Origin: Virgibacillus sp. 7505
Lineage (GTDB): Bacteria; Bacillota; Bacilli; Bacillales; Amphibacillaceae
NCBI RefSeq assembly: GCF_002272135.1
Contig: NZ_NPBF01000025.1
Span: forward strand, 186,001-250,000
DNA length: 64,000 nt
Direction: 5' to 3'
The first letter of the stretch is position 1; each line of letters opens with the position of its first letter. A program made the position numbers and the translations under genes. The notes under the pieces were generated by a model, which was not told the DNA's origin, did not search any database, and was given only the letters and a program-made list of their open reading frames with translations. Below are positions 32,473-40,486 of this stretch, in pieces.

Positions 32473-32507
32473 ATAATTGAATAATATTGTTTATATTATT
32501 CAATTAT
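32473..32507. promoter_or_regulatory. LysR-type operator, perfect 15-bp inverted repeat
   Basis: ATAATTGAATAATAT (32473-32487) and ATATTATTCAATTAT (32493-32507) with a 5-base centre. It is placed 20 bases from the LysR start and 61 bases from the tautomerase start. Size and position are those of a LysR activator/repressor site. Confidence 0.75.
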
Positions 32508-32567
32508 ACAAAACAAGTTTTCGGGCGTAAAATTAAAATTAACCAAGGGAGAGGAGATGACATGAAG

Positions 32568-32957
32568 ATGCCGTTCGTAAGAGTGAGTTATATGGAGAAT
32601 GAGCACGATAAAGATAGTTTATCTCTTGTAAGCAATACGATAATGGAGGCACTTATGAAAGAATTCAATGTTCCGGAAAAGGACTGCTTTCAGGTATTCC
32701 ATTCTCACAAGAAAGAAGAATTTATTTACGACCCGACTTATCTTCTTAGAAATGATAGGAGTAATAGTCTTTTGTATATTCAAATCACATGTGGTCCAGG
32801 AAGGACGCAGCAACAGAAACAATCCTTATATAAGGAATTAGCCAATCAATTGCACAGTCAAATTAATATACCTAAAGAAGATATATTTGTTGTGTTAGTT
32901 GAAACAAGTTTAGAGAATTGGTCCTTTGGAGATGGTCTTGCGCAGATGATAATTTGA
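32568..32957 (+). CDS. Tautomerase family protein (Tautomerase_2 type)
   Basis: 129 residues from the ATG at 32568. Tautomerases use the N-terminal proline exposed when Met is removed, and this start gives MPFVRVSYM with Pro at position 2. An in-frame ATG at 32562 would bury it behind two extra residues. GGGAGAGGAG (32547-32556) can serve either. Other family features are the length, the internal FQVFHSHKKEEFIYDPTYL and the C-terminal ETSLENWSFGDGLAQM. It is likely a keto-enol tautomerase acting on an aromatic or unsaturated acid together with the next gene. The substrate is unknown. Confidence 0.82.
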   Translation: MPFVRVSYMENEHDKDSLSLVSNTIMEALMKEFNVPEKDCFQVFHSHKKEEFIYDPTYLLRNDRSNSLLYIQITCGPGRTQQQKQSLYKELANQLHSQINIPKEDIFVVLVETSLENWSFGDGLAQMII

Positions 32958-32974
32958 TTGTAGGAGGAAAGGAT

Positions 32975-33295
32975 ATGCACAAACCAATAAAACCAACCGT
33001 GAGATTTTCACTTGGGGATTTTGCATCAACATTTGTCGACTATTCAGAGCAAGTCCTTTTTGGTGATTTGTGGAGGAGAGAGGAACTTTCCCTCAGAGAT
33101 CGAAGTATGGTGACTGTCTCAGCCCTGGTGAGCGGAGGCAATTTAGATCAGCTTAAGTACCATCTGCATTTGGCAAAAGAAAATGGTGTTACCGAAGAAG
33201 AGCTTATAGAAGTGATTACACATCTCAGTTTTTATGTCGGATGGCCAAAAGCAGCATCAGCGTTAGAGACTGCTAAAATTATCTTTGGCGATTAA
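32975..33295 (+). CDS. Carboxymuconolactone decarboxylase family protein
   Basis: 106 residues. VTVSALVSGGNLDQLKYHLH, with the conserved His of this AhpD-like fold, and GVTEEELIEVITHLSFYVGWP are clear family blocks. Members either decarboxylate gamma-carboxymuconolactone or, with a Cys pair, reduce hydroperoxides. The CxxC pair of AhpD is missing here, which favours the decarboxylase-like group. TAGGAGG at 32961-32967 supports the ATG. It forms an operon with the tautomerase 17 bases upstream. Confidence 0.87.
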   Translation: MHKPIKPTVRFSLGDFASTFVDYSEQVLFGDLWRREELSLRDRSMVTVSALVSGGNLDQLKYHLHLAKENGVTEEELIEVITHLSFYVGWPKAASALETAKIIFGD

Positions 33296-33371
33296 GATGA
33301 TGCTACATTTCTCTGGAGTAGTGTGCTTTAGTGAAGATAATTATTATCCTCCAGTAGTTATATTAATGTAG

Positions 33372-33768
33372 GTTGTTTTATCGTCTAAATCCCATGCGAG
33401 AATTTATCTGGGAAATTGGAATAAAGATAACAAGCAAAATTTTAGTATAGGAAGGCTGCATTTTCATATTCGCTGGTCTCATTTTGGTTATTGTAGCTGG
33501 GAAAGCAGTTTAGATAAACAACAAAGAATCTTCGCCTTAGCAGGTGGTCCAGTTATGTCCTTTCTACTTGTTTGTTTATTTATTTATATATTTAAAACGA
33601 GAGATTTCTCAAGTTTTTATGAGCTCTATTTTAAATGGAGTAGTACTCTGTAATATAATTATTTTTATTTCATCAGTTATACCTTTTCCCTATCCTCGTT
33701 GGGCAGGTCCTTTAAGAAATTATCCATCAGACGGTTTACAGTTATTACGCTTATTGAGGGACAAATAA
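33372..33768 (+). pseudogene. Decayed M50-type (site-2-protease-like) membrane peptidase
   Basis: Two frames together make one protein-like sequence. Bases 33372-33654 read VVLSSKSHARIYLGNW, then RLHFHIRWSHFGYCSWESSL, RIFALAGGPVMSFLLVCLF and a stop. From about 33615 another frame carries the rest: SSILNGVVLCNIIIF and PRWAGPLRNYPSDGLQLLRLL to TAA at 33766-33768. AGGPVMS and the late PSDGLQ correspond to conserved regions of M50 peptidases. The N-terminal HExxH segment is absent: upstream there is a stop at 33369 and no such codons. The gene is therefore truncated and frameshifted, and nothing else is in this 569-base gap. Family naming rests on pattern memory. Confidence 0.6.
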
Positions 33769-33864
33769 AGTTTATTTACAGATATTTTTTTTTCAGTATA
33801 AGAGATATTAGTTATACTTAAGTTTAAGCGCAGTATCTATAATCCATCAGGAGGAAATTCACAA

Positions 33865-34542
33865 ATGCTAAATGAAGTGAAAAATAGTTTAATCGTATCC
33901 TGTCAGGCTTTACCAGAAGAACCACTACATAGTTCATTCATCATGTCCAAAATGGCATTAGCTGCTAAGCAAGGAGGAGCAAAAGGTATTCGTGCCAATT
34001 CTAAAGAAGATATTTTAGAAATAAAAAAAGAAGTGACACTGCCAGTCGTCGGAATAGTTAAGCGTGATTACAATGATTCCTCGGTATACATCACACCCAC
34101 ATTTCAAGAGATTGATGAGCTGTTGGAAAGCGGATGTGAAATGATCGCTATGGATGCTACAGAAAGAAGAAGGCCTGAGGGAATTGAATTAGGGGAATTA
34201 GTACGGTATGTTCGAGAAAAGGATGCATCGATACAATTGATGGCGGACATTGCTACTTTAGAGGATGCCATACAAGCTGATCAGCTTGGCTTTGATTGTG
34301 TGTCGACTACTTTGTACGGCTACACGGAGGAAATAAAGAATAAGAAGCTTTATGATACCGATTTTGAGTTTTTAAAAGAAGTAATTGAGAGTGTTAGTAT
34401 TCCTGTCATTGCTGAAGGAAATGTGATAACTCCTGAAATGGCAAAACGCTGTTTGCAACTTGGTGCGTATTCTGTTGTGGTCGGTGGTGCGATTACTAGA
34501 CCTCAGCAAATTACGGAACGGTTTGTAGAGACATTAAATTGA
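33865..34542 (+). CDS. nanE: Putative N-acetylmannosamine-6-phosphate 2-epimerase NanE
   Basis: 225 residues. A TIM-barrel epimerase that makes GlcNAc-6-phosphate from ManNAc-6-phosphate in sialic acid use. Motifs are [47 protein letters not shown] and PVIAEGNV followed by [13 protein letters not shown]. It is complete, with AGGAGG before the ATG. No nanA, nanK or transporter is nearby, which is unusual because nanE normally sits in a sialic-acid operon. It may recycle amino sugars alone. A hairpin repeat follows the stop. Confidence 0.92.
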   Translation: MLNEVKNSLIVSCQALPEEPLHSSFIMSKMALAAKQGGAKGIRANSKEDILEIKKEVTLPVVGIVKRDYNDSSVYITPTFQEIDELLESGCEMIAMDATERRRPEGIELGELVRYVREKDASIQLMADIATLEDAIQADQLGFDCVSTTLYGYTEEIKNKKLYDTDFEFLKEVIESVSIPVIAEGNVITPEMAKRCLQLGAYSVVVGGAITRPQQITERFVETLN

Positions 34543-34567
34543 TGGCTTAACTGTACATAGATTTGAT

Positions 34568-34621
34568 ATAAGGACCCTGATTTCGGTAAAATAAGTATCT
34601 CCGATTTCTGGGTCTTTTTTT
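34568..34621 (+). repeat. Dispersed hairpin repeat, copy 3
   Basis: ATAAGGACCCTGATTTCGG (34568-34586) with CCGATTTCTGGGTC (34601-34614) and a T-run, 25 bases after the nanE stop. The loop (TAAAATAAGTATCT) differs from the other copies while the ends are kept. Confidence 0.82.
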
Positions 34622-34798
34622 GTGTATCTACGCTGTTATACAGTTTTCTTTGCACTTTTTACTAGTTAGTAGTAAAATAAAATGTTGTATTTTTTACTGT
34701 AGTTTGATATGTAAATGCTATAAGTGTAAAAGAAGCAAAGGCATTTTGCTCTTTAAATAAATATTTGATCTGGTAACTATAATGAGAGGATTTTATAT

Positions 34799-35782
34799 AT
34801 GAAAGATAATTTCTGGCGTGATTTACCACGACCATTTTTTGTATTGGCACCTATGGAAGATGTGACGGATGTTGTGTTCCGTCATGTAGTGAGCAAAGCT
34901 GGCAGACCAGATGTGTTTTTTACAGAGTTCACGAACTCAGAAAGCTACTGTCATCCAGACGGAAAAGACAGTGTACGTGGTCGTTTGACTTTCACGGAGG
35001 ATGAACAGCCGATGGTAGCCCACATATGGGGAGACAAGCCTGAGAACTTCCGTCAAATGAGCATTGGTATGGCAGAGATGGGATTTAAAGGTTTGGATAT
35101 TAATATGGGCTGTCCTGTTCCTAATGTTGCGGGAAATGGAAAGGGAAGCGGCCTTATTTGCCGTCCGGAAGTTGCAGCAGAACTGATTCAAGCTGCAAAA
35201 GCTGGCGGATTGCCAGTTAGTGTGAAAACCAGACTTGGTTACACCGATATAGAAGAATGGCGCGATTGGCTTACACATGTATTGGAACAGGATATTGCTA
35301 ATCTGTCCATCCATCTGCGTACAAGAGCGGAAATGAGCAAAGTAGATGCACATTGGGAACTGATTCCGGAAATCAAGAAACTTCGTGACGAGATAGCGCC
35401 AGATACACTCCTAACGATCAATGGCGATATCCCTGACCGTGAAACTGGCCTGAAACTCGCTGAACAATACGGAGTTGACGGTATTATGATTGGGCGCGGT
35501 ATTTTTACAAATCCATTTGCCTTCGAAAAGGAGCCGAAAGAGCACAGCAGCAAGGAATTGCTTGATCTTTTGAGACTGCATCTGGATCTCCATGACAAAT
35601 ATTCTAAAACAGAAGCCCGTGCGTACAAGCCTCTTCCTCGATTCTTCAAAATTTATCTACGTGGATTCAGAGGAGCAAGTGAATTAAGAAACCAATGCAT
35701 GAACACGAAGTCAACAGATGAAGTACGTGCATTGCTTGATGACTTTGAGAGAAAGTATCTTGATGAGGTGGAAGAGCAGTAG
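34799..35782 (+). CDS. tRNA-dihydrouridine synthase (Dus)
   Basis: 327 residues. An FMN enzyme that reduces uridine to dihydrouridine in t[20 protein letters not shown], the catalytic-Cys region [29 protein letters not shown] and [15 protein letters not shown] are all Dus landmarks. The catalytic stretch reads [14 protein letters not shown] where PxxKVxxxGxGSAL is more common, so it belongs to a divergent bacterial Dus branch, not the housekeeping dusB next to folK. AGAGGA lies 10 bases before the ATG, and TATAAT at 34778-34783 may be its minus-10. Confidence 0.9.
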   Translation: MKDNFWRDLPRPFFVLAPMEDVTDVVFRHVVSKAGRPDVFFTEFTNSESYCHPDGKDSVRGRLTFTEDEQPMVAHIWGDKPENFRQMSIGMAEMGFKGLDINMGCPVPNVAGNGKGSGLICRPEVAAELIQAAKAGGLPVSVKTRLGYTDIEEWRDWLTHVLEQDIANLSIHLRTRAEMSKVDAHWELIPEIKKLRDEIAPDTLLTINGDIPDRETGLKLAEQYGVDGIMIGRGIFTNPFAFEKEPKEHSSKELLDLLRLHLDLHDKYSKTEARAYKPLPRFFKIYLRGFRGASELRNQCMNTKSTDEVRALLDDFERKYLDEVEEQ

Positions 35783-35918
35783 AATTTTAGCCTATAAGTG
35801 AAGTGGAAACCTGAGCCAGTTTGGTTCCTAAAAGTGGATTTGACTAATATAAATAACAGTAATAAACCGAATGATACTAGGCCGTTTTTATTACAGGTTA
35901 GTGGAATAAACATTCTTT

Positions 35919-35969
35919 AATCAGACCTTGTTGTCGGAAAATAAATACTCCGATTTCAAGGTCTATTTT
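35919..35969 (+). repeat. Dispersed hairpin repeat, copy 4 (with compensatory changes)
   Basis: AATCAGACCTTGTTGTCGG (35919-35937) and CCGATTTCAAGGTCT (35950-35964). Where copies 1-2 have CTGG/CCGG this copy has CTTG/CAAG, so the pairing is kept. It lies in the 322-base gap between dus and the next gene, which holds nothing else I can recognise. Confidence 0.78.
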
Positions 35970-36104
35970 ATATGTAGTTTTAAAAAAGTAGGTGACTTAA
36001 TTACTTATTCTTCTTTTACATAATAAGTATATTTGAATCTAAATCTGTGTAGTTTTCGTAGACATAGGTATATATTTTTTAACTATTGAGTCGGAGGTGT
36101 ACAG

Positions 36105-36764
36105 TTGATAAGAAGTAAAAAAATGTTATGGGTTGCGCTTTTCCTTTTCATTGTATCTATAGCAATAAGTTTTCCTTTTCCCCATAGAACTCCATATGGA
36201 GATACCATTTTATCAGTCTTGAATTTTACGATTCGTACTGTAAATGGTTTGAACTTCATTGTTGTATTTTCATTGACTCTATTCATTGCGAGTTTGTTTT
36301 TCCTTACCAGGTCGTTGAAGAAATTTCATAAGCGTGCAGTCTTGGTTGCAATTATTTTAGTTGTTGTTTTGCCCCAAATGATTATTAGTACTTATCAAAA
36401 GACATTTGCGGAAGGAATTGATGCTGTTTATTACAATGTGGAGAATAGTAATTGTGAATTTGAAATGGTTGATGAATCTACACTGAGTGGAGAATGTAAT
36501 TTATCTTTTGAAAATTACAGTAGCGATGATGTTCAATTTACTCTTGAATTTCACGAGGATTTCCACTTTGAAGATGATGTTCCAATGGTCTCACTTATGA
36601 ACAATAAAGCTCCTTATGAGATTAGTTTAGATAGAAAAGAGATAAAGGTTGTAAAAATAAAGACGGATATCGATGTCTCTAATATAGAGAACCACGTCGA
36701 ATCGGGTAATGCATTTGGTGTCAACATCATTATTAAGTCTGGTGAAAAGATGAGGAAACTTTAA
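36105..36764 (+). CDS. Membrane protein of unknown function
   Basis: 219 residues from a TTG at 36105 with GGAGGTG (36093-36099) 5 bases upstream. Three hydrophobic segments are evident, about residues 8-25, 49-67 and 77-94, with FPFPHRTPYGDT between the first two. An acidic C-terminal domain of about 120 residues follows, rich in beta-like strands and probably extracytoplasmic, with a Cys pair (NSNCEFE and SGECNLSF) that could form a disulfide. I do not recognise the family. It is AT-rich like its neighbours and follows hairpin repeat copy 4. Confidence 0.7.
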   Translation: MIRSKKMLWVALFLFIVSIAISFPFPHRTPYGDTILSVLNFTIRTVNGLNFIVVFSLTLFIASLFFLTRSLKKFHKRAVLVAIILVVVLPQMIISTYQKTFAEGIDAVYYNVENSNCEFEMVDESTLSGECNLSFENYSSDDVQFTLEFHEDFHFEDDVPMVSLMNNKAPYEISLDRKEIKVVKIKTDIDVSNIENHVESGNAFGVNIIIKSGEKMRKL

Positions 36765-36830
36765 CTCTAAAATTAGGGACCCACGATAAAGGGTTCGATT
36801 GACACGTACATTATGTTAGGGGCTGTTATT

Positions 36831-37061
36831 TTGTTAAAAGTATTACGAATTGCCTTAGCTTTTATAGTAGTAATGATAGCAGTTTATGGTTTGGTTACAG
36901 GTAATCATGAGTTAACTCCATATATGTTTTTCTTCTTAGGCCTAATGATGATTGTTATGGGAATATCTCAATTTAAGGCAAAGCGTCAGGCGGATGCTAT
37001 TACGTGTTTTGTTGTATCTGTATTTGTCCTTTTTGTTGCTGTCTATACTCTTTGGATATGA
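36831..37061 (+). CDS. Small DUF3953-like membrane protein
   Basis: 76 residues from the TTG at 36831, which has AGGGG 8 bases upstream. The in-frame ATG at 36813 lacks a ribosome site. MLKVLRIALAFIVVMIAVYG, LTPYMFFFLGLMMIVMG and a last helix CFVVSVFVLFVAVYTL give three short membrane helices in the DUF3953 pattern. Function unknown. 66 bases separate it from the previous gene, so co-transcription is possible. Confidence 0.72.
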   Translation: MLKVLRIALAFIVVMIAVYGLVTGNHELTPYMFFFLGLMMIVMGISQFKAKRQADAITCFVVSVFVLFVAVYTLWI

Positions 37062-37118
37062 AAGAGATTATGGATACGGATAGAACTAAACATTTCCGCA
37101 GTCTTTCTAAGCAAATTA

Positions 37119-37150
37119 AAAAGAGCAGGATAAATGTATCATCCTGCTCT
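37119..37150 (-). terminator. Terminator for the reverse-strand C4 mini-gene
   Basis: AGAGCAGGAT (37122-37131) and ATCCTGCTCT (37141-37150) form a 10-bp stem. Read on the reverse strand the stem is followed by TTTTTAAT, so it ends transcription of the gene at 37158-37418, 7 bases after its stop. It may also slow forward transcription. Confidence 0.8.
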
Positions 37151-37157
37151 GTAAAGA

Positions 37158-37418
37158 CTAAATTTCACAGTCATCAAAGTAATTACATAATTGACTATTC
37201 AAACGATCTAATTGAATGGTTTGGGAATGAGGAAGTCCATCTCTATTCGTCTTTTGGGTACACATCCAGCAAGAGCAATGTACCTTTCCTTTTGCATAAT
37301 AGCCAGTATGGCGTACGTGCCATCCGTAAAGTTTTCCAATCTTCGTTTTACGCTGAATGACTCTTCTTCGATGATGCCGATAATATGCACGGCTTCTATT
37401 TTGTCTACATGGTTTCAC
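37158..37418 (-). CDS. Small conserved protein with HCSCWMC cysteine motif
   Basis: 86 residues from a GTG at 37418; AAGGAG on the reverse strand lies 10 bases upstream. The N-terminus is strongly basic (RAYYRHHRRRVIQRKTK), then GYYAKGKVHCSCWMCTQKT and a C-terminal PHSQTIQLDRLNSQL. The pattern (basic helix, then KGKxHCSCxxC) matches a small widespread Bacilli family that I recall only as uncharacterised. The three cysteines plus His could bind a metal, and the basic part nucleic acid; that is inference. A longer open frame upstream adds no family-like sequence. The matching terminator supports it as a real transcript. Confidence 0.7.
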   Translation of the reverse strand: MKPCRQNRSRAYYRHHRRRVIQRKTKIGKLYGWHVRHTGYYAKGKVHCSCWMCTQKTNRDGLPHSQTIQLDRLNSQLCNYFDDCEI

Positions 37419-37611
37419 TTGCCACCAACTCCTTGGGATAAGGCTCAGCCTGTAAAGGTCTCCCAAAGAAAATACAGACAATTACAGGCTGAGTATGATG
37501 GCAATAGACGTGGTGAGGAGGTTCAAGCTAATCACCTCATGTGTTATTGTTTTCTATTATTATACAACAAATTGGTTATTGTCTTACGAGTAGTAGTTAA
37601 GTATTAAATGA

Positions 37612-38967
37612 TTAACGCTTTTCCTCTGCAAACAATTCCTTCTTATCCCATTTCCCCCACTTATAATAACTAAAAGAAAAAATACTGCTTAGAATAAAAC
37701 TAATCCCCATTCCCAGTGCAATACCGTTTTCCCCAATGTAAGAGGAGCAAATATACGTCAGCGGATAGCGCAACAGCCAGAAGGATAGGATGTTTAAAAT
37801 CAGTACTTGGTACATGGCACCCGAGCTTCGCACTATACCGTTTAAAATGAAATTAAGCCCGATAAAGGGATAAAAGAAAGCAATAATCTTTAAGTAGTCG
37901 GTACCGAATGAAACGGCTGATTTCTCCTCAATGAACAAACTTGTTAAAGGCTCAGCGAGTAAAAAGACAAGGACTGCAATCATGAGCATAATGGCTAAAT
38001 TGTAGAGTGCTCCATACTTGGCGATTTCTTTTACTCGATCCCAGCGGCCAATACCGATATTCTGACCAGCCATACTGTTGACGGCTGTTCCTAATGCCAT
38101 AGCAGGAAGGGTAATCAGGCTGTCAATTCTTTGAGAGGCTCCAAAGCCGGCAACGACCGCGCCGCCGAAGGAATTGACGACACTCATAATGGCTGTTACA
38201 CCAGCATAGATGACCATCATTTGCAGTCCAGATGGAATGCCGAGCTTTAAAATAAGCAATACTTGTTCCTTCTTTGGTAAGAAGGGGATAGACAACGGAG
38301 CGAGTCCATTGCGAAGTATGTATCCCAAACCTAAAAGGAAAGCGACTGCCTGCGATAAGACAGTGGCATATGCTGCGCCTTGTATTCCCCAGCCAAAGAC
38401 TGATATGAATAGCGGAACGAGTATGGTGTTTAAAATGACGGCGATGAAAACAAACTTTAACGGTGTTTTACTATCCCCTAAAGCTCTTAGGACAGTGCCG
38501 ATAAAGTTGTATCCCATTAAAAATAGAATACCGATAAAGTTAATTTGTAAGTAGGCCTTAGCTTCATCCACCATCTCAGCAGGTGTATCGAGCATGATGA
38601 CAATCTGACGGGAGAAAAGCAAACCGATAATACCAACAAAAATGGATAATAATCCGAGTACGACAACGAAGGCGTTTAGATAGTCTTTTAATCCTTTTGC
38701 GTCTCCTCGTCCTCTCTGCTGGGACAAGACCGTCAAGGTAGTATTATTTATTCCGATTATGAATGCAAGTACTGTTAACAAAACAGTGGAGGATACGGTA
38801 ACTGCACCAAGCGCATTTGCGCCCAGAAGATTCCCGACCCAGAGACTGTCGATGAATTGATACGAAACCTGTAATAAGTTCGTAAGCATAATAGGTCCGG
38901 CAAATGTGAAGAGCTGCTTCATAATGCGGCCTTCTGTAAAATCCTGTTGCACCAAGGTGAATGACAC
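37612..38967 (-). CDS. MATE family efflux transporter
   Basis: 451 residues with twelve predicted membrane segments in two homologous halves. DFTEGRIMKQLFTFAGPIML, GLPSGLQ-like LGIPSGLQMMV and VNSMAGQNIGIGRWDR are typical of the DinF/NorM-like MATE branch. It would export cationic drugs or metabolites using a Na+ or H+ gradient. The frame opens at GTG 38967, but AGGAAG touches that codon, and a TTG at 38955 is an alternative. Either keeps the conserved DFTEGRI block. The substrate is not predictable. Confidence 0.9.
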   Translation of the reverse strand: MSFTLVQQDFTEGRIMKQLFTFAGPIMLTNLLQVSYQFIDSLWVGNLLGANALGAVTVSSTVLLTVLAFIIGINNTTLTVLSQQRGRGDAKGLKDYLNAFVVVLGLLSIFVGIIGLLFSRQIVIMLDTPAEMVDEAKAYLQINFIGILFLMGYNFIGTVLRALGDSKTPLKFVFIAVILNTILVPLFISVFGWGIQGAAYATVLSQAVAFLLGLGYILRNGLAPLSIPFLPKKEQVLLILKLGIPSGLQMMVIYAGVTAIMSVVNSFGGAVVAGFGASQRIDSLITLPAMALGTAVNSMAGQNIGIGRWDRVKEIAKYGALYNLAIMLMIAVLVFLLAEPLTSLFIEEKSAVSFGTDYLKIIAFFYPFIGLNFILNGIVRSSGAMYQVLILNILSFWLLRYPLTYICSSYIGENGIALGMGISFILSSIFSFSYYKWGKWDKKELFAEEKR

Positions 38968-39153
38968 TTCCTAACGTTTATATATGGATGTGCTGTCCAT
39001 AATTATATTTAGCTGGATTAATGGTATAAACGATGCATACCGTCTAATCCATTAGCAAAACACTATTTTTAGGTTATAACATAGAACAGAAATCGGTACA
39101 AACTCGAAGAATTTTCATTTGACCGTATTTGCACATCGTTAAGGAACTTTTGA

Positions 39154-39912
39154 TTATAAATAATCTGAAACTTCATGAACATGGAACAATGCACTTTCAT
39201 TAAAAAAATTATCAAGAAGATATTTGTGTCCTGCTCCATATATCACTAGAATTCTTTCATCGGATTTTTGTACGAGTCTCTTTATATTTGCGAAAATAAT
39301 CAGATTACGGCGATACCAATAATTTGTAAGCCAATCAATGCCAACGTAGAAATCCTCATAGGCAGCTAATGCAAATTTCATATACGTTTCTTGTTGCTTT
39401 TTTGTATTACGGGGATCGTTCAGATAAATCAAAACTTCTCTCACTGTTTTTGTTTCCAGTAAGGATTGTACACTTTCATTATGTCTGTCACCTTCCTCAA
39501 TCACTTGATCATACAACTCTCGGTCGATTTCTTTTAAAAAATCATAAACATATCCTAAAGGAACACCTCCCACAGGACGATTCCAGTCCACTGGAAATAG
39601 TTTGTCATGACCGAGTTCTTTAGCAAGTCGAAAACCGATTTGATGTATCTCGTCACTCTCTAATTCATCTTTTATCCCTTGTTTTGCGTAATCGTTATAC
39701 TGGCTATCAAGAAGATCTGCTCTGATTGATTCAAATTCAACTGCTATTTTGGTTGGATTGAATAGCTTGATACATTCAACGACTTCTTCCATTTCGTCCT
39801 GCTGTTTTTTAGCTTTCATATCTCTTGTATCTTGCTTATAAATATCTCGGTTGCCACGCTCTCCCATATGGAAAGTTCCCAAAATTAGAACAGATGGTTT
39901 AACTTTAACCAC
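39154..39912 (-). CDS. DUF5694 family protein (TraB/EreA-like fold likely)
   Basis: 252 residues from a GTG at 39912 with AGGAGGAG 9 bases upstream on the reverse strand. SVLILGTFHMGERGN at the N-terminus, KIAVEFE after an amphipathic helix, and a late RILVIYGAGHKYLLDNFF place conserved His and Glu residues in the order seen in DUF5694 and the related erythromycin-esterase/TraB-like proteins. The activity is unknown. It is separated from the MATE gene by about 190 bases without a clear terminator. Confidence 0.8.
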   Translation of the reverse strand: MVKVKPSVLILGTFHMGERGNRDIYKQDTRDMKAKKQQDEMEEVVECIKLFNPTKIAVEFESIRADLLDSQYNDYAKQGIKDELESDEIHQIGFRLAKELGHDKLFPVDWNRPVGGVPLGYVYDFLKEIDRELYDQVIEEGDRHNESVQSLLETKTVREVLIYLNDPRNTKKQQETYMKFALAAYEDFYVGIDWLTNYWYRRNLIIFANIKRLVQKSDERILVIYGAGHKYLLDNFFNESALFHVHEVSDYL

Positions 39913-40136
39913 TTTATGATTCTCCTCCTTTTCACTTTTCCGTGAATAACTGTTGGATTGAATATCACTGTCTTTACTTAAAAATCCTTGAACACATAGT
40001 AAAACTATTTCCCAGGTTGAATGCTTAGTTCATTCCTGCTCCTCTTTTATAATTACATGTTCAGCATTTTGCATAACGAAATTGATTACGGAAATCCTAA
40101 CTCTGAACAATTTGATGAGAAGAGGAGGGAGATTCC

Positions 40137-40247
40137 ATGGTTAAAGATTCCTATGCACCTCGTGAGAAAAAGAATGGCGAAGGAAAACGTCCTGATGAAC
40201 AAAGAAGAGGAAAAGCTAAATCAAATTCCCGCGGCGGAAGAAATTAA
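40137..40247 (+). CDS. 36-residue basic protein
   Basis: A short frame with an outstanding ribosome site, AGGAGGGAG at 40122-40130, 6 bases before the ATG. The product begins MVKDSYAPREKKNGEGKRPD and ends KSNSRGGRN: 11 Lys/Arg in 36 residues, no hydrophobic segment. It resembles short Bacilli proteins of unknown function. A longer overlapping frame (40021-40263) is less likely because it starts without a ribosome site. The hairpin at 40310 would end its transcript. Confidence 0.6.
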   Translation: MVKDSYAPREKKNGEGKRPDEQRRGKAKSNSRGGRN

Positions 40248-40309
40248 TAATAGAATCAGATAGAAATATGTAATTGTCGTTCTTTTTACTACATGATAAT
40301 CCTCATATT

Positions 40310-40356
40310 GACCTGGTATATGTGAAATATTATTTCATTATACTGGGTCTTTTATA
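40310..40356 (+). terminator. Hairpin terminator, distantly like the dispersed repeat
   Basis: GACCTGGTATATGTGAAAT (40310-40328) pairs with ATTTCATTATACTGGGTC (40332-40349), one bulge and one wobble, then TTTTATATA. The GACCTGG...CTGGGTC outer stem is shared with the four dispersed copies but the inner part is different. Confidence 0.75.
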
Positions 40357-40486
40357 TATAAAATCATAATACCAAGAACTGGATTTTTTGCCTATTTCAT
40401 TCACCCACACTCTTGTCTATACTTAGGTTGTTATTTTTATACAATTGTTTGAATTTTTAAACTAATTTAAACAGGAGGTATAGGGG

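Noticed and set aside
37212-37607. Forward open frame of 131 codons
   Set aside because: Antisense to the C4 mini-protein, whose cysteine motif and terminator are convincing.
40021-40263. Forward open frame of 80 codons
   Set aside because: Starts without a ribosome site; the overlapping 36-codon frame has AGGAGGGAG at the right distance and a better composition.
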